In this document: one piece after another, positions 25,933-35,071 of the stretch | Layout: every line of letters begins with the position of its first letter | Position numbering within the stretch: position 1 is the stretch's first letter | Assembly (NCBI GenBank): GCA_965208775.1 | Contig: OZ242360.1 | Coordinates: 62,001-126,000 of the forward strand | DNA: 64,000 bases | Origin: JAPOVO01 sp026708165 | GTDB taxonomy: Bacteria; Chloroflexota; UBA11872; VXNJ01 | Direction: 5' to 3' | Program-made: the position numbers and the translations under genes | The notes under the pieces: generated by a model | Seen by the model: only the letters and a program-made list of their open reading frames with translations | Told to the model about the DNA's origin: nothing | Databases searched by the model: none

Positions 25933-27408
25933 ATGCCGGCTGAGAAATTTTCGGGGCGCGGCCTCACTTTCGACGATGTTTTGCTCACGCCGCTCAAGTC
26001 CGACGTCTTACCGGCCGAAGTCAACGTGCAGACTCGCCTCACACAGTCCCTGTCGCTCGAGGTCCCTCTGATTTCAGCGCCCATGGACACGGTCACCGAG
26101 TCGGACATGGCGATAGGTTTGGCCCGGGACGGGGGTCTGGGCATCATCCACCGCAATCTTCCCGTCGAGGTTCAGGCCGCCGAGGTCGACAAGGTGAAGC
26201 GCACGCAGTCGGGCATGATCATCAATCCCATCACAATGGGGGCCGACGCCTTGCTCAGCGACGCCCTCCAAATCATGCGGAAGTACCACATCTCCGGCGT
26301 CCCGATCACCGAACCGTCCGGCAAGCTGACGGGCATTCTGACCAATCGCGATATCAGATTCTGTCGGGACGTAAACACCCCCGTCTCACACCTCATGACG
26401 ACGGAGGGACTGGTTACCGTTCCGGTTGGCACGACGCTCGATCAGGCCGAGCAAGTTCTTCACGAACACCGGGTGGAAAAGCTGCCCGTGGTGGACGAGG
26501 ACTATATCGTCCGAGGGCTGATTACGGTCAAAGACCTGAGCAAGCGGGCTCAGTATCCAAACACGATCTTCGACTCCAAGGGTCGTCTGCTAGTAGGCGC
26601 CGCGGTGGGAGTGGGGGACGACGCCAAGGAACGCGCGCGGGAACTGGTCCAGAGCGAGGTCGACGTAATCGTCGTGGACACAGCTCACGGCCACAGTAAT
26701 CGCGTTATTGAAATGACCGAATGGGCCAAGAGCAACCTGGACGTGGTCGTGGTATCGGGCAACGTGGCCACGGCAGCGGGAGCTTCCGACCTCATAGCCG
26801 CCGGCGCCGACGCAATCAGGGTCGGAGTCGGCCCTTCGACAATTTGCACCACCAGGGTTGTGGCGGGAGTTGGGGTTCCGCAGATATCCGCAATCACCGA
26901 TTGCGCCAGCGTTTGCGCCGAACACGGCGTCGGATTGATAGCCGACGGCGGGATTCGCTATTCGGGCGATGTCGCGAAGGCAATAGCGGCCGGCGCCGAT
27001 TGCGTAATGATCGGTAGCCTCTTCGCGGGAACAGACGCAAGTCCCGGCGAGATAATCCTGTATCAGGGTGAGCGTTACAAGCATTACCGGGGCATGGGGT
27101 CTATCGGCGCGATGCGGGCGCGCGGTTACTCGCGCGACCGCTACGCTCAGGAAACCGTCGACGACACGGCCAAGCTTGTAGCCGAGGGCATCGAGGGGCA
27201 AATCCCCTTCCGGGGTGCGTTGAGCATGACGATCGCCCAGATCGTAGGGGGACTGCGCCAAGCCATGGGTTACTGCGGAACACCCGACATAGCCGCGCTA
27301 AAAGCCGGAGGACGCTTCGTAACCATGACTTCCGCCGGCCTCCAGGAAAGCCATCCTCACGACATCATCATCACGAAAGAAGCCCCCAACTACCAGGCTC
27401 TCCGCTGA
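25933..27408 (+). CDS. guaB: Inosine-5'-monophosphate dehydrogenase
   Basis: GuaB, 491 aa, oxidises IMP to XMP, the first committed step of GTP synthesis. The N-terminus is typical (FSGRGLTFDDVLLTPLKSDV). A pair of CBS domains occupies about residues 95-205 (IMRKYHISGVPITE, TNRDIRF). The catalytic loop is GPSTICTTR near residue 303, where most homologues have GPGSICTTR; the Cys is kept. The flap YRGMGSIGAM is also present. ATG 25933 is used because it gives the standard start; GGAGG is 12 bases upstream, a slightly long spacing. Two short sequence changes around the active Cys are unusual but conservative. Confidence 0.96.
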   Translation: MPAEKFSGRGLTFDDVLLTPLKSDVLPAEVNVQTRLTQSLSLEVPLISAPMDTVTESDMAIGLARDGGLGIIHRNLPVEVQAAEVDKVKRTQSGMIINPITMGADALLSDALQIMRKYHISGVPITEPSGKLTGILTNRDIRFCRDVNTPVSHLMTTEGLVTVPVGTTLDQAEQVLHEHRVEKLPVVDEDYIVRGLITVKDLSKRAQYPNTIFDSKGRLLVGAAVGVGDDAKERARELVQSEVDVIVVDTAHGHSNRVIEMTEWAKSNLDVVVVSGNVATAAGASDLIAAGADAIRVGVGPSTICTTRVVAGVGVPQISAITDCASVCAEHGVGLIADGGIRYSGDVAKAIAAGADCVMIGSLFAGTDASPGEIILYQGERYKHYRGMGSIGAMRARGYSRDRYAQETVDDTAKLVAEGIEGQIPFRGALSMTIAQIVGGLRQAMGYCGTPDIAALKAGGRFVTMTSAGLQESHPHDIIITKEAPNYQALR

Positions 27409-27577
27409 GCCAGCCGGGAGCCGGCGAGACTTGCCGTGACTGGACGGTAGGTTTCCCCCGGCGACATTACAGACATTACAATTGGCTATAAAGGACGGCG
27501 GCACAGCGTCCGGCTCCGCGGATCGTGAGGATTGTGGAGCGCGTTCCTTCCACTAGTGGTCAGGTGGGGTCTCACCA

Positions 27578-28039
27578 ATGGGCACACGAACATTTCTCAC
27601 CGTAGAAGGCAAAGCGGAACTCGAAGAAGAGCTTAAGCAGCTCAAGTACGAGCGGCGCCCCGAAATCGCAGCAAAGATTCACAGGGCAAAAGAGTTCGGC
27701 GAGATGTCTGAAGGCGGCGAGTTCGACGACGCCAAGAACGAGCAGGCTTTTATCGAAGGGCGCATAGCGGAGTTAGAAGACACTCTAAATAACGCCCGCA
27801 TAGTCAGGGATCACGATCGCGACGTGGTATCGATCGGCGGCTTCGTAAAGGTCGCGAACGCGAACAACGTTGAGCTTGAATTCAACATCGTCGGCCCGGC
27901 GGAGATTGCTCCTCAGAACGGAAAGATCTCCCACGAGTCGCCGATCGCGCGATCATTACTCGGAAAACGAGTCGGCGATGTAGTTCGAGTCAAAGCTCCC
28001 GGCGGCGATTTCGATTACACGATCCTGGAAATCTCGTAG
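27578..28039 (+). CDS. greA: Transcription elongation factor GreA
   Basis: GreA, 153 aa, stimulates RNA cleavage by backtracked RNA polymerase. The N-terminal coiled coil (about residues 10-75) includes ELEEELKQLKYERRPEIA and the tip EGGEFDDAKNEQA with the acidic residues that act in the polymerase channel. The C-terminal FKBP-like domain covers residues 80-153 and ends with the YTILEIS-type strand. GGTGGGG lies upstream of the ATG. A TATAAA at 27487 may be the -10 of its promoter, but the -35 is poor. lysS follows 22 bp later, a common pairing. Confidence 0.95.
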   Translation: MGTRTFLTVEGKAELEEELKQLKYERRPEIAAKIHRAKEFGEMSEGGEFDDAKNEQAFIEGRIAELEDTLNNARIVRDHDRDVVSIGGFVKVANANNVELEFNIVGPAEIAPQNGKISHESPIARSLLGKRVGDVVRVKAPGGDFDYTILEIS

Positions 28040-28061
28040 CATTCCTATTCGTCTCGAATAG

Positions 28062-29546
28062 ATGGATTCCGAGACACCCCGTCACGCGGAAATCCTGGTA
28101 GCACCGCGGCTCGCAAAGCTGAAAAGGCTGCGCGATCTGGACATCGATCCGTTTCCCCACAATTTCGAGCGAACGCATACCTCCGTAGGCGCGCTTTCGG
28201 AGTTCGAGGACGGAAAGGTGGATTCGCGGGTCTGCTCGGTGGCCGGGCGCTTGGTGCGGTTCAATCGCATGGGCAAGAGCGCATTCGTCCACATTCAGGA
28301 TGGCGCGGGCCGCATCCAGCTCTATTTGCAGAAGAACGTCCTCGGCGAGGAGCAGTTCGCGCGTTTTCTAGACCTCTTCGACATAGGCGACTTTCTGGGA
28401 GCGAGCGGCACGCTATTCAGGACAAGGACCGGCGAGGTCACGGTTCGCGTCGAATCGCTGCACATGCTCTCGAAGAGCCTGAGGCCGCTCCCGGAGAAGT
28501 TTCACGGCCTCTCCGATCACGAGACGAGATACCGTCAGCGATACCTCGATCTGATAGCCGGACCCGAGGTCCGAAGTACGTTCCGGATGCGTACCGCGAT
28601 TATCAGCGAGATTCGCCGCATCCTGGACGCACGCGGTTACTTGGAAGTCGAGACTCCGATTTTGCAACCCCTGTACGGCGGAGGCTCCGCGCGCCCGTTC
28701 GTGACCCACTACAACGTTCTCGGACGCGACTTTTACCTTCGCATCGCTGACGAGCTCTACCTAAAGCGCCTCATAATCGGCGGATTCGACAAGGTCTACG
28801 AGATTTCCAAGGACTTCCGCAACGAAGGGATCGACCGCACCCACTCTCCCGAGCTGACGATGCTCGAATGCTACGAAGCCTACGTCGACTATGACGAGAT
28901 GATGAGGCTCACGGAGTCAATCGTCTCGCAGATCGCTACGAAGCTCTATGGCGTCCCGATAGTCGAGACCGAAGCATGGCGTCTCGACTTCACGCCACCC
29001 TGGCGACGAATCTCGTTCAGCGACGCGATCCGCGACCAAACCGGCCTGAACATCGACGACTATCCCGACGCCGCCGGACTTGCGGAAGCGGCGGCGCGGT
29101 TTGGAGTCGTCGTCGACCCCGATCTCGGCAGAGGCAAGGTGTTGGATTCGCTGCTGGAAAAGCTCGTAAACCCGCTGGTCGAAGAGCCGACGTTCATAGT
29201 CGATTACCCTGTGGAGACCTCCCCGCTGGCCAAGCGGCGAGTCGATGACGAGCGGTACGCGGCCCGCTTCGAGGCGATGGCGGCGGGCATCAAATTCGCC
29301 AATGCGTTTTCCGAGCTAAACGATCCGTTGGACCAGCGCAAGCGGTTTGAGGAACAGGCCGAGGCTCGCGCCGCAGGCGACGAGGAAGCCCAAGTCCTAG
29401 ACGAGGACTTTCTACTTGCGATGGAGCACGGAATGCCTCCCACCGGAGGACTCGGAATTGGAATCGACCGGCTCACGATGCTAATGACGGGTCACCGCAA
29501 CATTCGAGAAGTAATACTCTTTCCGCAATTGCGGACCAAGAATTGA
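28062..29546 (+). CDS. lysS: Lysyl-tRNA synthetase, class II
   Basis: LysS, 494 aa, charges tRNA-Lys. The N-terminal OB-fold anticodon-binding domain spans about residues 55-150 (VAGRLVRFNRMGKSAFVHIQD). The class II core has motif 1 (RSTFRMRTAIISEIRRILDARGY region), motif 2 (FRNEGIDRTHSPELTMLE) and motif 3 (GLGIGIDRLTMLM). GGGSARPFVTHYN is the family signature for lysine binding. It lies directly after greA and before serS, so three housekeeping genes are probably transcribed together. The length matches bacterial LysS. Confidence 0.96.
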   Translation: MDSETPRHAEILVAPRLAKLKRLRDLDIDPFPHNFERTHTSVGALSEFEDGKVDSRVCSVAGRLVRFNRMGKSAFVHIQDGAGRIQLYLQKNVLGEEQFARFLDLFDIGDFLGASGTLFRTRTGEVTVRVESLHMLSKSLRPLPEKFHGLSDHETRYRQRYLDLIAGPEVRSTFRMRTAIISEIRRILDARGYLEVETPILQPLYGGGSARPFVTHYNVLGRDFYLRIADELYLKRLIIGGFDKVYEISKDFRNEGIDRTHSPELTMLECYEAYVDYDEMMRLTESIVSQIATKLYGVPIVETEAWRLDFTPPWRRISFSDAIRDQTGLNIDDYPDAAGLAEAAARFGVVVDPDLGRGKVLDSLLEKLVNPLVEEPTFIVDYPVETSPLAKRRVDDERYAARFEAMAAGIKFANAFSELNDPLDQRKRFEEQAEARAAGDEEAQVLDEDFLLAMEHGMPPTGGLGIGIDRLTMLMTGHRNIREVILFPQLRTKN

Positions 29547-29591
29547 CAGGCAAGGAAACGCCAGTTCCGCAAGCAATCGGGGAGGAGTCCG

Positions 29592-30872
29592 ATGCTCGCT
29601 CTTAGCTTTGTCCGGCAGAATCCGGACATCGTGCGCAAGGCTCTCGAACTACGCAACGAGCCAACCGAACTGCTCGATGAAATACTCGAGCTGGACATAG
29701 CTCGCCGGAGAACGCTGGTCGAGCTCGAAGACCTTCGCCGTCAGGTCAACCAGGCGTCGCGCCAGATCGGCGCAGCCAGAAACCCCGACGAGCGCAGCGC
29801 GCTGATCGAAAAGTCGAAGTCAGCTTCTCAGGGGATACGTCCGCTCGAAGCGACGCTGGAGGATGTCGACGGCCGCCTGCAGGATTACCTGCTCTTGATC
29901 CCGAATATTCCTCATGGCGACGTTCCTCCCGGTCAAGACCAGGATGACAACATCGAAGTCCGCTCGTTCGCAAAGCCTCCGCAGTTCGACTTTGAACCAG
30001 CGGACCACGTCGAGCTTGCCCGGCGCCTGGACATTATCGACTTCGCGCGCGCCGGCAAGATCTCCGGTTCGGGATTCTGGGTCTTCAAGGGGGCAGGAGC
30101 CAAGCTGCAACGCTCGCTGATCAACTGGATGCTCGATCTGCACGTCGCCGAGCATGGTTACGGTGAGATTTACCCCCCGGCGCTCATACGACCTGAGTGC
30201 ATGGTGGGGACCGGCCAGCTGCCGAAGTTCGCCAACGACTCTTACTACATTGAGTCCGATTCGCTGTGGCTCGACCCTACCGCCGAAGTGCCGGTGACCA
30301 ACCTGCACCGCGAAGAGATTCTGCCGCCGGACGCTCTGCCGATTAACTACGCCGCATATACCCCGTGTTTCCGCCGTGAGGCCGGCGCCGCCGGGTCCGA
30401 AACCCGCGGGCTGCTTCGCGTACACCAGTTCGACAAGGTCGAGCTGGTGAAGTTCGTCGAGCCGGAGACCTCTTACGATGAGCACGAACGGCTCCTCGCC
30501 GATGCGGAAGACGTCCTGAAACGGCTGAACCTTCCGTACAGAGTGATGCTCTTGAGTGCCGGCGACCTGGGCGGAGCGGCCGCCAAGTGTTACGACATCG
30601 AAGTATGGGCGCCCGGCTCCGCGCGATGGCTAGAGGTCTCGTCAGTTTCAAACTTCGAGTCGTACCAATCGCGACGCGCCAACATCCGATACCGGGCCAC
30701 GGCCGACTCGAGACCGCGATTCGTCCACACGCTAAACGGTTCGGGCGTCGCGCTGCCGAGACTCGTCGTCGCGCTGCTCGAAAACTATCAGCAAGCCGAC
30801 GGCGCGGTCATCATTCCAACTGCGATCCGGCATTTGATGCAGACGGACGTCTTGCGTCCGGTTGCACGGTGA
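29592..30872 (+). CDS. serS: Seryl-tRNA synthetase
   Basis: SerS, 426 aa, charges tRNA-Ser. An N-terminal two-helix coiled-coil arm (about residues 25-105) is followed by the class II core: TAEVPVTNLHREEILP, CFRREAGAAGSETRGLLRVHQFDKVELVKF (motif 2 region), and LNGSGVALPRLVVALLENYQ (motif 3). The segment between the arm and the core includes IPNIPHGDVPPG, a conserved SerS feature. The ATG has GGGGAGGAG five bases upstream, the strongest ribosome-binding site in this cluster. It is 45 bp downstream of lysS. Confidence 0.96.
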   Translation: MLALSFVRQNPDIVRKALELRNEPTELLDEILELDIARRRTLVELEDLRRQVNQASRQIGAARNPDERSALIEKSKSASQGIRPLEATLEDVDGRLQDYLLLIPNIPHGDVPPGQDQDDNIEVRSFAKPPQFDFEPADHVELARRLDIIDFARAGKISGSGFWVFKGAGAKLQRSLINWMLDLHVAEHGYGEIYPPALIRPECMVGTGQLPKFANDSYYIESDSLWLDPTAEVPVTNLHREEILPPDALPINYAAYTPCFRREAGAAGSETRGLLRVHQFDKVELVKFVEPETSYDEHERLLADAEDVLKRLNLPYRVMLLSAGDLGGAAAKCYDIEVWAPGSARWLEVSSVSNFESYQSRRANIRYRATADSRPRFVHTLNGSGVALPRLVVALLENYQQADGAVIIPTAIRHLMQTDVLRPVAR

Positions 30873-30919
30873 GGGGTAGTCCAAGCGTTGCACCGCGACC
30901 ATCCCGCCGATGACGTCGC

Positions 30920-31756
30920 ATGAGAATCGGATTTAATCCAAGACTGACCCCCATCAACCGGAAGAGCTTCGTCGAGCAACTGAGGCTCGCGATCGAAAAC
31001 GCGCGACGGTTGGAATTCGACGTTATCGAGATATCTCTAACTTTCGACGCCTACCGGTTGGGACTCTCAACAGTGTTTGGGGGCGGCTTCCTGGACGTAA
31101 TGAACGACGCTCCGTGCAGCTTTCACCTGCACCTCTTTCACGACACGATCGGCCGTACCGAAAGCTCGCTGACCGATCCCCAGAAGTACCCCCGCAGCAT
31201 CGCTCTGCGCCGGATAGTGCAAGTCGTCGAGTTCTTCGAACACCACCATCCAATCGAGATGTACGTCATCCATCCGGGAAGGCGGTTCGCAGGAATCGAA
31301 CGCCATCTCAGGTCCTTCCGCGAAAGTTTGACCGCGCTGGACGCACTATTTCCGGGGCTTCCGATGGCAATCGAAAACGGTCACCCGGACGGTGTACTAG
31401 CGGATTTCGATACTCTGCTGGCATTTCTCGACGACACTCCGAACACGAGATTCTCGTTCCATACCGGACTTGCCTTTCACTCGGTGGGGACAGACCATTC
31501 GCGATTCGAAGACCGCGTCGGCTACATGCGGCGCTTCGGCGAGAACCTCGCCGAGATTCGATGGCACAATACCGCTCCGGGTCACCGGCCCAGCCTTCCG
31601 CTACATCTCGAGCTCGAAGGAGGTCTCGACCTGACGAAAATCTTCAGGGCGCTCGGACGCAACCCCGGCACGGTCCATCTGATCGAAACCGCGGGCAACG
31701 ATATCGGCGCGCTGGCCCGGGAGCGAAGGGCGCTGCATTCGGCCTTCCTGGGTTAA
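30920..31756 (+). CDS. Xylose-isomerase-like TIM-barrel protein
   Basis: A 278-aa protein with the pattern of the AP endonuclease 2/sugar-phosphate isomerase superfamily. Beta strands alternate with putative metal ligands: CSFHLHLFHD (about 72-81), YVIHPGRR, MAIENGH, FSFHTGLAFH, EIRWHNTAPGH and LIETAG. Several His and Glu residues are spaced as in metal-binding TIM barrels. The exact substrate cannot be told from sequence. Such proteins act as sugar isomerases, epimerases or endonuclease IV homologues. It follows serS by 47 bp on the same strand but lacks a functional link to it. It is convergent with the methyltransferase gene. Confidence 0.7.
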   Translation: MRIGFNPRLTPINRKSFVEQLRLAIENARRLEFDVIEISLTFDAYRLGLSTVFGGGFLDVMNDAPCSFHLHLFHDTIGRTESSLTDPQKYPRSIALRRIVQVVEFFEHHHPIEMYVIHPGRRFAGIERHLRSFRESLTALDALFPGLPMAIENGHPDGVLADFDTLLAFLDDTPNTRFSFHTGLAFHSVGTDHSRFEDRVGYMRRFGENLAEIRWHNTAPGHRPSLPLHLELEGGLDLTKIFRALGRNPGTVHLIETAGNDIGALARERRALHSAFLG

Positions 31757-31768
31757 GTACCGCCGCCG

Positions 31769-32881
31769 TCAACTCCCCGCCGGGATTCCCCGCAGCCCCT
31801 CCATATCGACGCCCCGTGATTGCGCGAGAACATTGAACCTGCCCAGGTCCGAAGGCGAGACAAGCCGCATAATCGACTCCCGTTCGCGCGAATAACGCTC
31901 TTCAGTCATGCCGGGCGACGACTGCAGATAGACGAGATACTCGCCTATTCCCAGGGCCGCGAGGAAATCCGCCTGCTGGACGAGCGGCACGGCCCTGAAT
32001 CCGAAACACTCGCCAGCATCGGCCAGTTCGCTGAAGTTCACATGGCAGGTCAGGTCCTGCTCACCTGGACGGGCCAGCACGTCCTCGGAGCCTCTGTGCG
32101 CACGAAATGACATCGCGGTCCCCGCCGACAGCCGCTCGCAGTGCACCAGCTCGGCAATGTTTCCATAGTCGATGGTGATCATTGAAACTCGGTCGGCGAG
32201 CCGATCGATTTCAGCGTATATTTGCCGCACTCCCCGGCGTATTTCGATCCGACCGTCCTGCGGGACCCGTGCGCCGTAACGCTGCCCGTAGCCGAGAATC
32301 GCATCCGCCGCCGGCGCGTCTACGAATGCAAACGAGTCTCCGTCCAGACCTACTCGCTCCTCGATCCATCCGCCACCCGACCGGCGAGCAAGGTCGAAGG
32401 GCAGAGCGTCGAATAGCTCGTTGCTCAGCACGGCCGCGGCAGCGCGCCTTCCAACTTCAGCAAGCGAAGCCACGAATTTGCCCGCGGTCAGCCTCTCGGC
32501 GGCCCGCCGCCTGGCGGGACTTGGTTCGACTCCCACGTATTCAAGCGAGGAGGCCCAGGGATGTTCGGGTGCGAGCCGGACGAGGCTCCTTGCGAGCTCA
32601 CCATCGCCGGAAGCCATTTCCACTACGACGAAGGGATCGGGCCGTCCCAGAGCCTCCCAAACGTCGTCGAGATGACGTGCGAGCATCTCGGCAAAGACGG
32701 GGTGAGCCGTGACACTGGTGAAGTAGTCAGTCTCTCGGGCAGTCTCCCGCATGTAGTAGCCATGCTCGGGGTCGTACAGCGCGGCGCTCATGAAATCGGC
32801 GAACCTGATGGGGCCTTCGCGAGCGATGCGATCCGCAATCATGTTCCGTAGCGAAGTTGACGAGAGAGACGCGTCCGGCAA
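31769..32881 (-). CDS. SAM-dependent methyltransferase of the NDUFAF7/MidA family
   Basis: A 370-aa protein of the former DUF185 family. Marks are the start IADRIAREGPIRFADFMSAALYDPEHGYY, the SAM-binding segment VVVEMASGDGELARSL (near residue 87), and SNELFDALPFDL. The eukaryotic member NDUFAF7 methylates an arginine of the complex I 49-kDa subunit, the NuoD homologue, and is needed for complex I assembly. Here the gene is on the opposite strand about 3 kb from the nuo operon, which makes a complex I role worth considering. This is inference; bacterial members are mostly uncharacterised. The start is TTG at 32881; the ATG at 32842 would fit the family start closely and is a real alternative. 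Confidence 0.8.
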   Translation of the reverse strand: MPDASLSSTSLRNMIADRIAREGPIRFADFMSAALYDPEHGYYMRETARETDYFTSVTAHPVFAEMLARHLDDVWEALGRPDPFVVVEMASGDGELARSLVRLAPEHPWASSLEYVGVEPSPARRRAAERLTAGKFVASLAEVGRRAAAAVLSNELFDALPFDLARRSGGGWIEERVGLDGDSFAFVDAPAADAILGYGQRYGARVPQDGRIEIRRGVRQIYAEIDRLADRVSMITIDYGNIAELVHCERLSAGTAMSFRAHRGSEDVLARPGEQDLTCHVNFSELADAGECFGFRAVPLVQQADFLAALGIGEYLVYLQSSPGMTEERYSRERESIMRLVSPSDLGRFNVLAQSRGVDMEGLRGIPAGS

Positions 32882-32939
32882 GGTTCGACGAAATCCAGCT
32901 ATCAGCGGCTCGACGGCGGCTGGTGTCTTAGAGTCCGCC

Positions 32940-34943
32940 TCAGTCTGTTTCCGTCCGCGTAAGTATCAGCGCCATGTAGGGATCGACTCGCCCTCTCCAT
33001 CCCGGCGGAATCACGATGGTGCAATCCGTTTGAGACACGATCGCGGGTCCTTCGATCGCCGCGGACGCTTGCAGATCGTCTCTTGAGAAAATCGGCGTTT
33101 GGACGAACTTCCCGCCGAAGAAAACCGGGGCTTCCGACTCCGCCGTGGGATTGTGCGGCTTTCCTTGCTGCACCGCCTGGGCCGGCTTCGGTGAAGCGAC
33201 GGTCGCGGCGACCCTGACTGCCACTACCTCCACAGCGGACTCGGGAGTCGAATAGGTGAACCGGCGCTCGTGCGCCTCGTGGAAAGCGCGTTCCGCCTGC
33301 GCAAGTCCCGCTTCTTCCCAGGGTACTGTGAGCTCGTACGACTGGCCGGCATATCTGAGATCCAGCCACCGCTCCAGCGCAGGGTTCGACGACTCCTCCC
33401 GCAAGTCCGCCCTTGCGATGCGCTCGAGGTCGCCGGCCGCCGATTCGAGCAATTGGAGCGACTCGGCTTTGGCGGGGACCATAACGGTGCGGGAGTAGTG
33501 GCGCATTCGGTCGGCGACCAGACAGCCCAGGGCCGACAGAACGCCCGGATAGCGAGGCGCCACGATGGTGTCTATATGCAACCGTTCGGCAAGCTCACAG
33601 GCGTGAACAGGCCCCGCGCCGCCGAACGGGACAAGCGCAAACTCCCGCGGGTCGAATCCACGTTCCACGGTCATCACTCGGAGCGCGCCCTCCATGGTGG
33701 TGTTGGCAAGCTCCACGATTGCCTCGGCGGTGCGCGTGACGCCTTGCTCACGCGGCAGACCGGCTAGCTCGGGAATCCGACGCGCCAGATTGGCAATGGA
33801 GCGCTCGGCCGCTTCGTAGTCCAGCGCCAACCTGTCTCCCAACAGCAGGTTGGCGGGCAACCGACCGAGCACCACGTTGGCATCCGTCACCGTAGGCTTG
33901 TCGCCGCCATGACCGTAAGCGGCGGGACCGGGCAACGCTCCCGCGCTTTCCGGACCGACTACGAGGGCGCCGCCTTCGTCCACGCGCGCAATCGATCCGC
34001 CCCCTGCCCCTACCGTGTGAATATCGATCATCCCTATGGAAACCGGATAGCCGCCGATAGTCCCTCGGGTTGTTTGCAAAGCCTCGCCCGGGCAAAGCGT
34101 CACGTCGGTCGACGTACCGCCCATGTCGAGCGTAACGATTTGATCGAATCCCGAAAGCGACGTCACATACCTGGCGCCGACCACTCCTCCGGCCGGTCCA
34201 CTGAGAATGGTCCGCACAGGCTCGCTGGCCGCCTCATCGGCTCTCAACACACCGCCGCTGGACTGCACTATCCACAACGGGCCGGGGGCTTTATCGCCCA
34301 ATCGGCGCAGATAGCCGTCCATGACCGGCGCGACGTAGGCGTTGATGCAAACGGTGCTGGTCCGCTCATATTCGCGAAACTCAGGGATGATCTCACTCGA
34401 CAGGCTGACATGCTCGAAGCCGGCTTCCGCCAGCAATTCGCCGATCCGTCGCTCGTGGTCGGGATTCAAGAACGAGAACAATAGACATACCGCGCACGAC
34501 TCGACCCTATTGCGCGCAAGCCGGCTGATCACGGCGCGAAGATCGTCTTCGTCCAGGGGCAGCACCACGTCGCCGGTATGGTCGACACGCTCGCGGGCCT
34601 CGCGGCGCAACTCTCGCGGGACCAGCGTCGCCTCGCGGACCGGTTCGATGGCGTAGAGCTGCGGTCTGTCCTGGCGGCCGATTTCCAGCACGTCCCGGAA
34701 TCCGGCCGTCGTAATCAGCGCGGTCCGGGCGCCCTTGCGCTCCAGGATGGCGTTCGTGGCGACCGTCGAACCGTGAATTATCGCGTCGGCCCGCTCGACG
34801 CCTGTGGAAGACAGGCCTCGCAGCACGCCGCGACTAGGATCGTCGGGCGTACTCGGCACCTTGCCGATTGTCACACTACCGTCGGCGATAACTACCAGAT
34901 CGGTAAAGGTGCCGCCCACGTCAACACCGGCGCGTAGATCCGT
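32940..34943 (-). CDS. hyuA: Hydantoinase A/5-oxoprolinase-type ATPase subunit (apparent ACG start)
   Basis: A protein of about 667 aa of the HyuA family, the ATP-binding subunit of N-methylhydantoinases, 5-oxoprolinases and acetone carboxylases. It has the ASKHA phosphate-binding DVGGTFTDLV at the N-terminus, HGSTVATNAILERKGA, a second phosphate loop LDMGGTSTDVTL (near residue 290), and FGGAGPVHACELAERL. The first standard start is GTG at 34919, but that would remove the conserved residues before GGTFTD. Seven bases after a perfect GGAGGAG (34951-34957) lies ACG (34943), giving (M)DLRAGVDVGGTFTD. I take ACG as the start. No HyuB partner gene is adjacent. It is divergent from rex. Confidence 0.85.
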   Translation of the reverse strand, partial: TDLRAGVDVGGTFTDLVVIADGSVTIGKVPSTPDDPSRGVLRGLSSTGVERADAIIHGSTVATNAILERKGARTALITTAGFRDVLEIGRQDRPQLYAIEPVREATLVPRELRREARERVDHTGDVVLPLDEDDLRAVISRLARNRVESCAVCLLFSFLNPDHERRIGELLAEAGFEHVSLSSEIIPEFREYERTSTVCINAYVAPVMDGYLRRLGDKAPGPLWIVQSSGGVLRADEAASEPVRTILSGPAGGVVGARYVTSLSGFDQIVTLDMGGTSTDVTLCPGEALQTTRGTIGGYPVSIGMIDIHTVGAGGGSIARVDEGGALVVGPESAGALPGPAAYGHGGDKPTVTDANVVLGRLPANLLLGDRLALDYEAAERSIANLARRIPELAGLPREQGVTRTAEAIVELANTTMEGALRVMTVERGFDPREFALVPFGGAGPVHACELAERLHIDTIVAPRYPGVLSALGCLVADRMRHYSRTVMVPAKAESLQLLESAAGDLERIARADLREESSNPALERWLDLRYAGQSYELTVPWEEAGLAQAERAFHEAHERRFTYSTPESAVEVVAVRVAATVASPKPAQAVQQGKPHNPTAESEAPVFFGGKFVQTPIFSRDDLQASAAIEGPAIVSQTDCTIVIPPGWRGRVDPYMALILTRTETD

Positions 34944-35003
34944 GTCTTTGCTCCTCCGTCCGGTTAGTGAACCGGCATAGACTCTGTGTCGAATGTATCA
35001 AGA

Positions 35004-35025
35004 GTATGTGATAAATTTCACGTAC
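35004..35025. promoter_or_regulatory. rex: Rex-box-like operator
   Basis: An imperfect dyad with core GTGATAAATTTCAC, close to the Rex consensus TTGTGAAATATTTCACAA (TGTGA-N6-TCAC arrangement), with flanking GTA and TAC continuing the dyad. It lies in the 128-bp divergent region between hyuA and rex, 47 bp upstream of the rex start. It would allow rex, and probably the nuo genes behind it, to be repressed when NADH is low. Confidence 0.6.
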
Positions 35026-35071
35026 TCAAACAGTCGATTGCTCCTCGAAACGGCGGGTCAATCTTACTTCG

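Noticed and set aside
25539..25943. 134-codon frame upstream of guaB
   Set aside because: It runs through the promoter, hairpin and terminator and overlaps the guaB start; its composition is not protein-like.
33575..33600. GTTCGGCAAGCTCACAGG inside hyuA resembling the REP-like core
   Set aside because: It lies within the conserved CELAERLH codons of hyuA on the other strand, so it is best explained by coding constraint.
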